Positions 55,259-64,000 of a DNA stretch of 64,000 nucleotides are shown piece by piece. The stretch covers positions 1 through 64,000 of the forward strand of contig JAVYIG010002203.1 in NCBI GenBank assembly GCA_035222895.1, written 5' to 3'. Position 1 is the first letter of the stretch, and the number at the start of each line of letters is the position of its first letter. A model generated the notes under the pieces. The model was not told where the DNA came from. It made no database searches and saw only the letters and a list, made by a program, of their open reading frames with translations. A program made the position numbers and the translations under genes. This stretch comes from Strongylocentrotus droebachiensis. Its lineage: Eukaryota; Echinodermata; Echinoidea; Camarodonta; Strongylocentrotidae.

Positions 55259-57553
55259 CAGGCGCGGATCCAGGATTTCTTAGGGGGGGGGGCCCAAATT
55301 TGAAATTATGCGGGCCAAATATTGGTACGTAATGGTGACCAACAGTGACGTAATGCGGGGGGAGGTAGGTGCAGGGAGGGGCGAGTTCCCCCTCCCTCCT
55401 CCGCGAAACGCAGAAACTTTGACGTTTCATTAAATTATTAGAAAAAGAAGACGGTTCGTTGTACCGTTTTCGAAAATAATTCTCGTCTGAATTTAGTTCT
55501 TCCCCTCCCGCGCGAAGCGCGAAATTTTTTAGGATTTATTAAATTATTAGAGAAAGAAGACGATTCGTTGTAGAGTTCTCGACTCTTAATCCTCGTCTGA
55601 ATTCAGTCCCCCCCTCCCCCTATCCCCCTCCTGCGCGAAGCGCGGAAGCTTTGGCGTTTCATTAAACTATTAAAGAAAGAAGGCGATTCGTTGTACCGTT
55701 CTCGACTCTTAATTCTCGTCTGAATTCAGTTCCCCCCCCCCCCCCCATTCCCGCGCGAAGCGTGGAAGGTTTTACGTTCCATTAAATCGTTAGAGAAAGA
55801 AGACGATTCGTTGTACAGTTCTCGACTCTTAATCCTCGTCTGAATTCAGGTCCCCCCCCCCTCCCGCGCGAAGCGCGGAAGCTTTTAAGTTTTATAAGAT
55901 TATGAGAGAAAGAAGACGATTGGCTATAGAGTTCTCGACTCTTAATCCTCGTCTGAATTCAGTCCCCCCTCCCCTCCTACGCGAAGCGCAGAAGCTTTGA
56001 CGTTTCCTTAAGTCATTAGAGAAAAAAGACGATTCGTTTTACCGTTTTCGAAAATCATCCTCGTCTGAATTTAGATCTCCCCCCTCCCGCGCGAAGCGCG
56101 GAAAATTTTAGGATTTATTAAATTATTAGAGAAAGAAGACGATTCGTTGTAGAGTTCTTGACTCTTAATCCTCTTCTGAATTCAGTCCCCCTCCCCCTAT
56201 CCCCCTCCTACGCGAAGCGCGGAAGCTTTGACGTTTCATTAAACTATTAAAGAAAGAAGATGATTCTTTTTACAGTTCTCGAATCCTAATCCATGCTGAA
56301 TTCAGTTCCCCCTCCCCCTCCCCCTCCCGCGCAAAGCGCGCAAGCTTTTACGTTTCATTAAATCATTAGAGAAACAAGACGATTCGTTGTACAGTTCTCG
56401 ACTCTTAATCCTCGTCTGAATTTAGATTCTCCCCCTCCCGCGCAAAGCGCGGAAGCTTTTACGTTTCATTAAATTATTAAAGATTCGTATTACCGTTCTC
56501 GCCTCTGAATCCTTGTCTGAATTCAGGTTCCCCCCTCCGCGCGAAGCGCGGAAGCTTGACGTTTCATAAGATTATGAGAGAAAGAAGACGATTCGCTGTA
56601 CCGTTCTCGATTGTTAATCCTTGTCTGGGGCGGCGGCGAAGCCGGCCCCGGAAGCTCAAAGGTTTTAGGCGTTTAATTAAGGTCAGATGAGCAGTTTTGT
56701 TGTTATACCTTATTATTTTGTGACACTGGCAGGTCACTATTTGGCGTTGGGTCCAGGGGGCGGGGCCCCCCAAAACCAGGGGTTTTAGGCATTAAATTAC
56801 CGTTAGATGAGCATCTAAGGGCCCGCCGTAGGGCTCTAGGTGTAATCCAGGGGGCAGAGCCCCCGGAAGCTTAGGGGTTTTAGGCATTTAATCACGGTCA
56901 GATGAGCATATTTTGATGCCTCATTATTTGTTAACAATGGCAGTTAACTATTCTTTCTTTCTTGCTCTCATTCTATTTTATTTCTCTTTAATATACTTTT
57001 CAAAAAAAGTAGGGGGGAGGGAGCTCGAGGCTCCCGATCCCCGCCGTATCTCGGGCCCTGACATGTAGGAATTGCCTGGCTGCAAATTTAGGAATTTGTC
57101 ATTTTCCAACAAACACATACAAACGTATAATTTACTAAAAAGTGAGGAAAAATCTCGGAAATTTCATCATCATTATTTGTAATCCACCGTTGTGGAATTA
57201 GAAATAAACCACGTTTGAATTTGATTTTCCCCAAGCCTCCCCCCCCCCCCTATCAGTCCGCCAATATCTCCTCTTTTCCTTTTTTCTTTCCCTTTCCTTC
57301 CTTCTCTCTTATTTTTTTGATGGGGAGGGGAGGGGGGGGGGTCAACAGCCTGGGAGGCAAGGCCCTTTCGGTCCCCTGATCTCCTTCTTCCCCGTTTTCT
57401 TTTCTTCTTCCTCTTCTTTCTCTCCCTTTCTCTCCTCTTTCCCTTTCCCTTCTTTTCCTTTCTTCTCTCTTTTTTTTTTTTTTTTTTTTTTTTTTTGCGA
57501 GGGGGGGGGGGGGGGGGCCAAGGCCCGCTCGGCCCCCCCTGGATCCGCGCCTG
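55259..57553. mobile_element. Non-autonomous hAT-like element, 2.3 kb, carrying two minisatellites
   Basis: The ends are CAGGCGCGGATCC and GGATCCGCGCCTG, perfect over 13 bp, and the flanks are CATGCAGT on both sides (55251-55258 and 57554-57561). The B copy has one CATACAAT at 26042 at the homologous place, so this is an exact 8-bp TSD with a preserved empty site. An 8-bp TSD and CAGG...CCTG termini fit hAT. It holds the 113-bp CGCG array (55390-56560), GCCCCCGGAAGCT repeats (56640-56940) and pyrimidine tracts (57255-57535). No transposase. Confidence 0.9.
55390..56560 (-). repeat. CGCG-palindrome minisatellite, about 11 units of about 113 bp
   Basis: Units near 55400, 55510, 55633, 55753, 55866, 55980, 56089, 56210, 56331, 56440 and 56538, each with GCGCGAAGCGCGGAAGCTTT and GAAAGAAGACGATTCGTTGT. 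It is the reverse-complement family of the array at 1200-2500. Confidence 0.9.
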
Positions 57554-57561
57554 CATGCAGT

Positions 57562-59202
57562 ATTCTTACGACACAACTGCTCGACCACTGATTTTTTATT
57601 TTATTTGTTTTGATTTGATTTCATTTATTTTTCCACTCAAATTTCAAAAATTAAAATAACATAAATATGTAAACCATACAGTATTACAATATATACTAAA
57701 ACAAATTAAATATACAAGTAACAAATACTGAAAAGTATCTATGAAACAAAATAAGTTTACAAAATACATTTAAGTTTGAGAATAAGACAACAACTTTACA
57801 TTGCTTGATTTAATTGAAAGGGGAAAAAGGGAATCTCTGAAAAACTAGCCCTGTTGAGCGAGATTCCCAGTTTAAATTAATACAAACCATAATTAAATTA
57901 TTGTGGCCGGAAATAAGCCCAAACATTACTTAGAGTAATGATTAGTACTACAAAATCGAATCGAAGAAAACGAACGAAGTAAAACATACTGAAGCTTTTC
58001 GTATTTTGTTCTAACTCTCTTTGATGGTTCTTTTCTACTCTGCTTATATTGCTCGATTTCTGCTTCCTCTTCATTCATGCGATTTTATCTGATCAATGGA
58101 AGACGAAAAGGTTCAGTTTTCTTGTATTCGTTGGTATTCTGAGAAAATGATTTTAAAATGTCGCTGATTCGACATACAAATATGAAGAGTTGTAATCTAA
58201 AAGGAGTATTTGCTACATAATAAATTATTCAATAACAAATCATCCATTCACAATAAGATGTATCAAATATGGTTGTAGATAGTTATAACTTTCCTTGATA
58301 GAATAAATATTTTCTGATAAATACATTTGCCCTTAGGGAATTATACGAGCAAGAAGGATATTTGATTTGCTTTATTAGGGATAATTTACATTTTTAATGA
58401 TATAATTTCCATTCGTTTGCCAAGCAACGTTGTCAACTGCCACATTATGGACTGTAGAATTTCAATTTTGGTCGTGTAAGTAATTCCCTTTCGGTTAGTT
58501 TTCTTTTCAACTTATTTTGAAGGATGCATGACAAGGCTCAAGATACATATAGGTACAAATACCTTGTTTAGTTTTCTTCTTCATCATCTTCTTTTTTCCC
58601 GTACTGTTCTTCTTCTTCTTAATAATAATAATGATGATGATGATGATGATGATGAACAGCATTTGTATAGCGCCATTTATCTGCAAAAGCATTCAAAGGC
58701 GCCTTAACACTTATTAGGCGCTCAATACGGGTGTTTCTAAGCGAACCATTGTCTGACTTAAAATTACCAACTAAAACAATGAACAAAAATATATATATAT
58801 CTGTTCTTTATTCAATAAATCATGCATATATAATTCTAAAAATAAAAATGAGATCAAACATAAGGTCAAACATCCCTTCTCTTCTTCTTCTTTTCCTTCC
58901 ACTTCTTCTTCTTCTCCTTCTTCTTCTCTTCTTTTTCTTCTCTTCTTGTTCTTCTTCTTGATGAACGAAGAGAAGATTTAAATTAGTCTGGAGCGAGTTT
59001 AGATCTGCCAATTAAATATTTACATTTGCTATGAGATGAGTTACGTTTTCCACATTAAACTGGCCCAAAACAAAAAGTTATCGCACTAACTATCGTTGTA
59101 CCAGAAAAGATTGGACCCTATGATCTTGAGGACGACAGGAAGCAATTCTTTTTGCCCTTACGTGAAAACAAAATAATTCTGCTTTGAAAACAGTATTGTT
59201 CT
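57562..59202. repeat. 3' flank of pseudogene D, duplicate of 26050-27600
   Basis: Collinear with the B flank. An extra insertion at about 58600-58850 carries (ATG)n and a SINE/LINE-tail sequence CATTTGTATAGCGCCATTTA. (CTT)n runs at 58876-58955. Confidence 0.7.
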
Positions 59203-59676
59203 CTACGACTGAATTAATCTAAGGATCGAAAACCTCGAAAACCCAAGGGCCTCGTTTTCTACCACATCTTTTTCTATTAGCTTCGGAAATTCCACAATGT
59301 GTGCACCACTGGTTTCTTCAAAATCAATGGATTTCTTCCGTGATTCCTCGTCATCGGAACTATTAACAACACGAACTTCAAAGTGGCACCGAGTCGGAAG
59401 GTCTCCGGTGACCTTTAACGAAAGATGGGTGCCGTGCCCACTACCAAATCCAAGCAGAAAGAGTTCGACTCGTAGGTTGTCGTCTGTTGAAAGTTGTATA
59501 TACGATGTCTGTTCATCCTTCAAAGAGTCATATGGAATGAGATAGGTTGACGTTTTCTGTTGCTTGTGGTGGAACCTTGTTTTCAACTTTTGCATATCTT
59601 CCTGTAAGGCGGCCACACTGGTCTTTAAGGCCTCTATCTCGTCTTGCTGTGATTTAACTGGCTCAGTGTGGCTAAT
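59203..59676 (-). pseudogene. Gene D: truncated TRAF-like terminal exon
   Basis: It retains QQKTSTYLIPYDSLKDEQTS, GSGHGTHLSLKVTGDL and FPKLIEKDVVENEALG, all closest to gene B. The first about 120 residues of the exon are missing, and about 45 bp coding for the last beta-strands are deleted, so it ends GFSRFSILRLIQS. After the acceptor at 59677 the usual phase would hit TAG at once. No upstream exons were found. It is most likely dead, although 150 codons remain open. Confidence 0.8.
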
Positions 59677-59706
59677 CTGCATTTAATCGGATTAGATATA
59701 ATGATG

Positions 59707-59710
59707 GATA

Positions 59711-59767
<57 letters not shown>

Positions 59768-60205
59768 TTATACCGCGCTTTTCCCATAAGGCCCAAAGCG
59801 CTTACAGTGAATGAAAATGAAAATTACATAAATACATATAATTAGAAAAAACAGTCTTACAACTACAAATTGCAAAAAAGGATGTGTTTTTAAGGCCTTT
59901 CTGAAGGTAATAACTGATGGAGACTGCCTGATTCTAAGTGGTAAATCATTCCAACATTTTGAAGCAGATACAGTAAATGTTCTATCACCGGCTAATGTGC
60001 GGGTAACTGAATATGTTAAACGGAGAGGATCACTGGCTGACCTCAATGCCCTGACAGGTGTATATAAATTCAAACAGGTATGTAAATATTGTGGAGCTTG
60101 ATTATTGAATATTTTGAATACAAACAAGAGTAATTTAAAAATTATTCTTTGTTTCAAAGGAAGCCTGTGTAATGTGGCTGAGATGGATGGTCCCTAGAAA
60201 CCTGA
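59707..60205 (-). mobile_element. 5'-truncated LINE 3' end (CR1/L2-like) with (TTA)n tail
   Basis: The minus ORF 60157-59768 reads LLFVFKIFNNQAPQYLHTCL, RTLAGDRTFTVSASKCWNDL and ITFRKALKTH, the conserved end of non-LTR ORF2. A (TTA)n tail at 59707-59766 follows as usual for L2/CR1. The B copy at about 28545 lacks it, so it inserted after the duplication. Confidence 0.85.
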
Positions 60206-60264
60206 AATATCAATCGGGCTGCTCAATATAAATGAATGAAATATGGAATCTTTAGATTAATTAT

Positions 60265-60519
60265 CTTAAAGGTAGGTATTCTTCTGACACTATTTCAGAT
60301 TGACGTAGATTGCCATTCACTGCTCATAATGTCCCGATGTGTCGACAGCTATGTCCCACAATGCATCACCAACTTATTAGTGCGCGTGATGATGCTTGGG
60401 TACAGGTACCAGAAATAACTTTATATAATTATGCACACATTCACCGAAAGAAGGCGGAATTGAAGTACGTTACAGCAGTGGTATATTGCGATGTCAATAA
60501 AATACCCTGCTTTTAACCT
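60265..60519. mobile_element. TTAA-type MITE, D copy
   Basis: TTAAAGGTAGGT and ACCCTGCTTTTAA ends; orthologous to 28612-28858. Confidence 0.55.
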
Positions 60520-60539
60520 GTGATCGACAGTCGCCAATG

Positions 60540-61555
60540 CTAGAATCGTTTTGGAGAATTACAGAAACAAAAAGCCAAGAGAAGAGAGAGATGTTTGGGC
60601 GGCCATATGATATGAGGATAGACACCGACATAGAGTTCAAGATGGCAAAGATCAATGTGTATGGCAACGGAAGGGTGGTTGACGGTGTGGGTAGGATGGA
60701 AAGACAGAAAGAGAAAAATCAAGACAGGTTTAAAAAGAAGGTTGGTTTCTGGGGAGAGGTGAAAAATAAGTTGTAAGCGTTTTCATCGTATCATGCAAGT
60801 GTGGAAGAACTTCAGAGAAAAATGTTCCCTGAAAAGCAAGCATGGCTATTTATATGCCTTAATATTCTACATTACGACTATTAACACTTTAAAAATGAGG
60901 CTTGATTTTTATGCCACATGTTTGTGTAGTCCCATATACATCTTTATGTAAACAGTGCTTGTTACTTCACCAAGACTGGGCCGAATTTAATATCATTTCG
61001 ATGATTCCAGAACCTTGAAGTACACACGAATACTTATATGCTGCATGATCAACCTTTTCTGATCGATTCCACACCAATCCTTTCACAACGGAATTGCATG
61101 ACCAGGGGTGTGTTTCACAAAGATTCTAAATCGAACTTAACTGTAAGTTGGACTTAAATATTATGGAGAGCCATTTGTAGCCTTAAGATAAAAAAATGTT
61201 CGAGAGCGAAAATTCAAGTATTTTAGACTTTTTATGAATTCCACATCAAGAACATGAAATCTCCTTAATAATAGAAAATATGAATGATTTGAATCAACAT
61301 TTAATGCCTTTGAAAATAACTTTTACAGAATATTTTCATAGATACTAACGGCTTTCCATCATTTTTAAGTTCAACTATTTGTGAAACACCCCCAGGACTC
61401 AAATTTATCTTTTAGAATAAGTGGTGGGCCTGCAGTGGTGGGGGTCAAGCCATAATTGAAGAGGCATCGGAAATATTACATCCATAAAATGCAAAAGAAC
61501 AAAGCCGTATAGATTAAAGCGGTGTGGGAAGAGACTTCTTTCCACGATGCTTTGA
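60540..61555. other. Intron-like sequence upstream of pseudogene D
   Basis: Bases 60541-60770 and 61405-61555 are conserved with introns of B and C; dispersed repeat at 60935-61085. No exon equivalent to B exon 2 found. Confidence 0.5.
61103..61395 (-). mobile_element. MITE family 'GTTTCACAAAGATC', copy 3 of 3, inverted
   Basis: CAGGGGTGTGTTTCACAAAG and GTGAAACACCCCCAG ends; the interior is the reverse complement of 7016-7330. Confidence 0.8.
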
Positions 61556-62205
61556 TCAAGGCCCGGTCACACAGGGAGGACGCATGGGGAACGCACGGCC
61601 AGCGCATGGAAAATTTCCAATTTTGGCCAGTGCGTTGTCGTTCGCTAGGCGTGCGTCATCACTCGTTACTCGTTCGTCGAGCGCGCTGGACCAACGCTGG
61701 ACCAGCGCTGGACCAGCGCTATGCATTCGTCGTCATTCGCTGTGTGCGTCGGGATTTTTTGAGCATGCTCAAAAGTGTGCGCGGAGCTCGACGCATGAAT
61801 GTACACGCCAAAGGCACGCCAGACGTGCGTTGAGCGCGCTAGACTAGCGCCAGACATACGCGGGGCACACGCCCTGTATACGCACAGCGCGCTAGCTACA
61901 CGCTGTGCATTTTGTGTCAGCTCGCTAGCTTTTCCAAAATCATGACAAAAGTAAAGGCCCGGTCACACAGGCAGGACGCATGGGGAACGCACGGCCAGCG
62001 CATAGGAAATTTGCAATATTGGCCAGTGCGTTGTCGTGCGCCCAACTTTTGACACCAAATGCATATCGTGTTGCTAGCGCGCTGAGCCCATACAGGGCGC
62101 ATACAGGGCGCATACAGACCGTACCCAGAGCGCACATGATAACAACTTCCACGAATGCACAGCGTGTTGCTAGCGCGCTGGACGAATGGTCCACGCATGG
62201 AAATT
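61556..62205. mobile_element. CpG-rich repeat pair beginning AAGGCCCGGTCACACAGG
   Basis: Two direct copies start at 61558 and 61955 and share CGCATGGGGAACGCACGGCC and GGCCAGTGCGTTGTCGT. GCGCGCTAG and CACGC motifs abound. ORFs here are compositional. Confidence 0.7.
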
Positions 62206-62440
62206 AAGTCGCATACTCTGCAAAAGACTTTGATTATGTAAATCGGAATAATTCTCTTGAGCTACCTTTTTAATTTTTTCTAATTCATCCAAGATATTAT
62301 TAGAATATAATACATCAGCATTAGGTGGTCTAAAAATACAAGACATCAATACTTGTTCGTGATTAAAAGACATTTCAAACCAAATACCTTCAAAAGAATT
62401 ACTTAATAAGTCATGTCGCAATGTGAATTGAATAGATTAT
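62206..62440 (-). mobile_element. LINE endonuclease (APE-type) fragment
   Basis: The minus frame reads EGIWFEMSFNHEQVLMSCIF then RPPNADVLYSNNILDELEKI, where C-I-F-R-P-P matches the C-x-Y-R-P-P motif of APE endonucleases in non-LTR elements. It is short and not joined to a reverse transcriptase. Confidence 0.65.
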
Positions 62441-63990
62441 GAGTTATTAATACACACGCCGTGAGACGATCGAGGCACCGAAAACGGCTTCATTTTTCAC
62501 TTTCGTTCACGGGGTGCAGAGCACTACGCAATAAACATATTAAAATTACCTTAGAAATATGCAAAATCCGATTCCTGTCGTGCACTTGGAGCATTCTGGC
62601 ATTAAACGAGAAATTTGCGAGAAATCATTGCACTCTACGACTCGCATAACACTGTAGTAATCGGGAACAAAATGGCAGCCTCCCAGAAGCAAAGGCCAAT
62701 GAACGCTACATTAGACTACACACGCTGTAGTGGTAATAAGTACAAGATAATAAGAATTGAATCGTCTCTTCAACCAAAGGTTAATCATTAATAAATCTTA
62801 AATGAAAGACAAACAAGATTCGAGCAACTTCAATTTTGTTTCCTGATGTAGTCTTAAGTTACTCTGATATTTGTTTTTTATTTTCTGAAATTGGAACTGT
62901 GTGTGAAAGGGTACTTAGTTTTTAAACAACCGTAATTACTGAGGAACTAAAGAGAAGATGAGAATTAATATATGTAATTTAAAAAGGAAATTTGCATAAC
63001 CATTGTTCCTGATGTATTCTATATCAAAAAAGGTATGATACCCCCTCCCAACAAAAACACACACACACACACATTTCCCCAAGGAACTTTTAAATCCTTT
63101 CATTGACTGCTTCCTTTCTTTACGACTTCACACAAATTTCATTTAAAGACCGTCAATACTACTGGGCCAGAGGGGATTAGACCACACAGCGAGGTCACCG
63201 ACATGTAGCTATCTCACTAACTCAGCTCTCAACTAACATAAGAAAAAGAGGATCATGGGGGACCAACAGGCACCGATTGGGGAGGTTTTCTATATAGAGG
63301 GAGCAAGTAGCTGCAAATAGGACAGTGGGGCTTTAAGACCTTTCTAGTGCTTTTTTAGGACCTATGAATTCTATGACGGTAATTTCAGACCCAAAAGGTG
63401 TTAAATTAGGCAATACGATAATAACAATTTAGCTCCACTTTTAAGAAAAATACGATGACCGTTAATTGATTAATTAATTAATAATAACAACATACGGGCC
63501 GGCTGGTTGTGCGTATTATAATCAACACGACAAAGCCAACATCGGCATTGGCTGGAACAAAACGTATAATTGAGGCGCTATCTCGTTTTTTTCAACGGCT
63601 GGTTCAAATTATCGAATATTTTTGGGGCGCCACAAATATTAGAAATCGTTATAATTATGGATATATAAGCAGTCTCTCAACCGATTTTCATCAAACAAAG
63701 ATGATTTTGTTGTTTAAATTGTATTTCTTTCAAATTTGACACTCATTTTTTTCATTATCTCTCAAAAAGAAAAAAAAATTGTGTAGCACCCTCTGCAACA
63801 AAACTTAACTATCCCTTTAAAGAGATTTCATGGCTTTATGTTCCACAGTAATGTAAGGTAAGGTAAGTTAAGGCATTTATTCATCAACATATCGCAGCCA
63901 ATGGCTGAATTGCATGCATGATTTACAAATATTTGATTAAAAACATTTACGTTTCGTTATTTTACAATAATTCCAGATCACGTAAAAAAT
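62441..63990. other. Repeat-rich end of window, no gene seen
   Basis: Includes (CA)n at 63056-63073 and the third TTAA-type MITE copy at 63142-63335 (inverted). The 76-codon ORF at 63509 is not recognised. Confidence 0.4.
63142..63335 (-). mobile_element. TTAA-type MITE family, copy 3 of 3
   Basis: TTTAAAGACCG and AGTGGGGCTTTAA ends; the interior GAGGATCATGGGGGACC is the complement of copies 1 and 2. Confidence 0.55.
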
Positions 63991-64000
63991 CATATTTACT

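Noticed and set aside
57173-57588. Lys/Arg/Glu-rich ORFs of 111-127 codons
   Set aside because: Polypyrimidine tract inside the hAT-like element.
61522-61847. Overlapping 103- and 107-codon ORFs
   Set aside because: Several frames on both strands are open because of GC-rich repeat composition; they lie in a known repeat pair.

Overview
The window is eukaryotic, intron-rich, and dominated by transposable elements. Simple repeats, long poly-C/G runs, CTAG-rich stretches, tRNA-derived SINEs, LINE 3' fragments and many inverted-repeat elements resemble the genome of a marine invertebrate deuterostome. A sea urchin or other echinoderm is my best guess; this is inferred from style, because no marker gene or rRNA is present.

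The main coding content is a small paralogous family on the minus strand. Every member ends in one large exon encoding a TRAF-like (MATH) C-terminal domain after a coiled-coil-prone segment. Copy A (24021 down to 7692) can be assembled into 11 exons with consistent GT-AG junctions and phases, giving a predicted 744-residue protein. In order it holds an acidic/Ser-rich N-terminus, a homeodomain-like segment with the helix-3 motif QIKNFIDNRRRK, a helical segment, a GTF2I-like repeat, an acidic linker, a basic NLS-like exon and the TRAF-like exon. Copies B (32126 to 27603, 365 aa) and C (41119 to 37826, 397 aa) have three coding exons each and share a different, short N-terminus. Copy D (59676 to 59203) is a truncated pseudogene.

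The paralogs lie in segmental duplications. The 3' flank of B (about 25.6-31.0 kb) corresponds to the flank of D (about 50.7-61.5 kb). The 5' half and upstream region of B (about 32.0-35.6 kb) correspond to those of C (about 41.0-49.4 kb). The terminal exon and 3' flank of C instead resemble A, so C looks mosaic. Because one copy often lacks an insertion that the other carries, the window has its own empty sites. These date and delimit several elements: a hAT-like element with an exact TSD context (55259-57553), a TTAA element (46345-46876), a 4-kb TIR element (42316-46309), a THAP-bearing element (about 50893-55053), and a LINE insertion (about 59707-60205).

Layout: 0.001-7 kb, a tyrosine-recombinase fragment, a minisatellite with CGCG palindromes, and repeats; 7.7-24 kb, gene A with repeat-filled introns; 24.2-27.5 kb, repeats and the B/D duplicated flank; 27.6-35.5 kb, gene B and its 5' region; 35.5-37.7 kb, hAT-like and minisatellite complex; 37.8-49.4 kb, gene C and its 5' region with nested insertions; 49.5-61.5 kb, mariner-like, THAP and hAT-like insertions around pseudogene D; 61.5-64 kb, repeats and a LINE endonuclease fragment. 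No prokaryotic, CRISPR, rRNA or clear functional tRNA features are seen.
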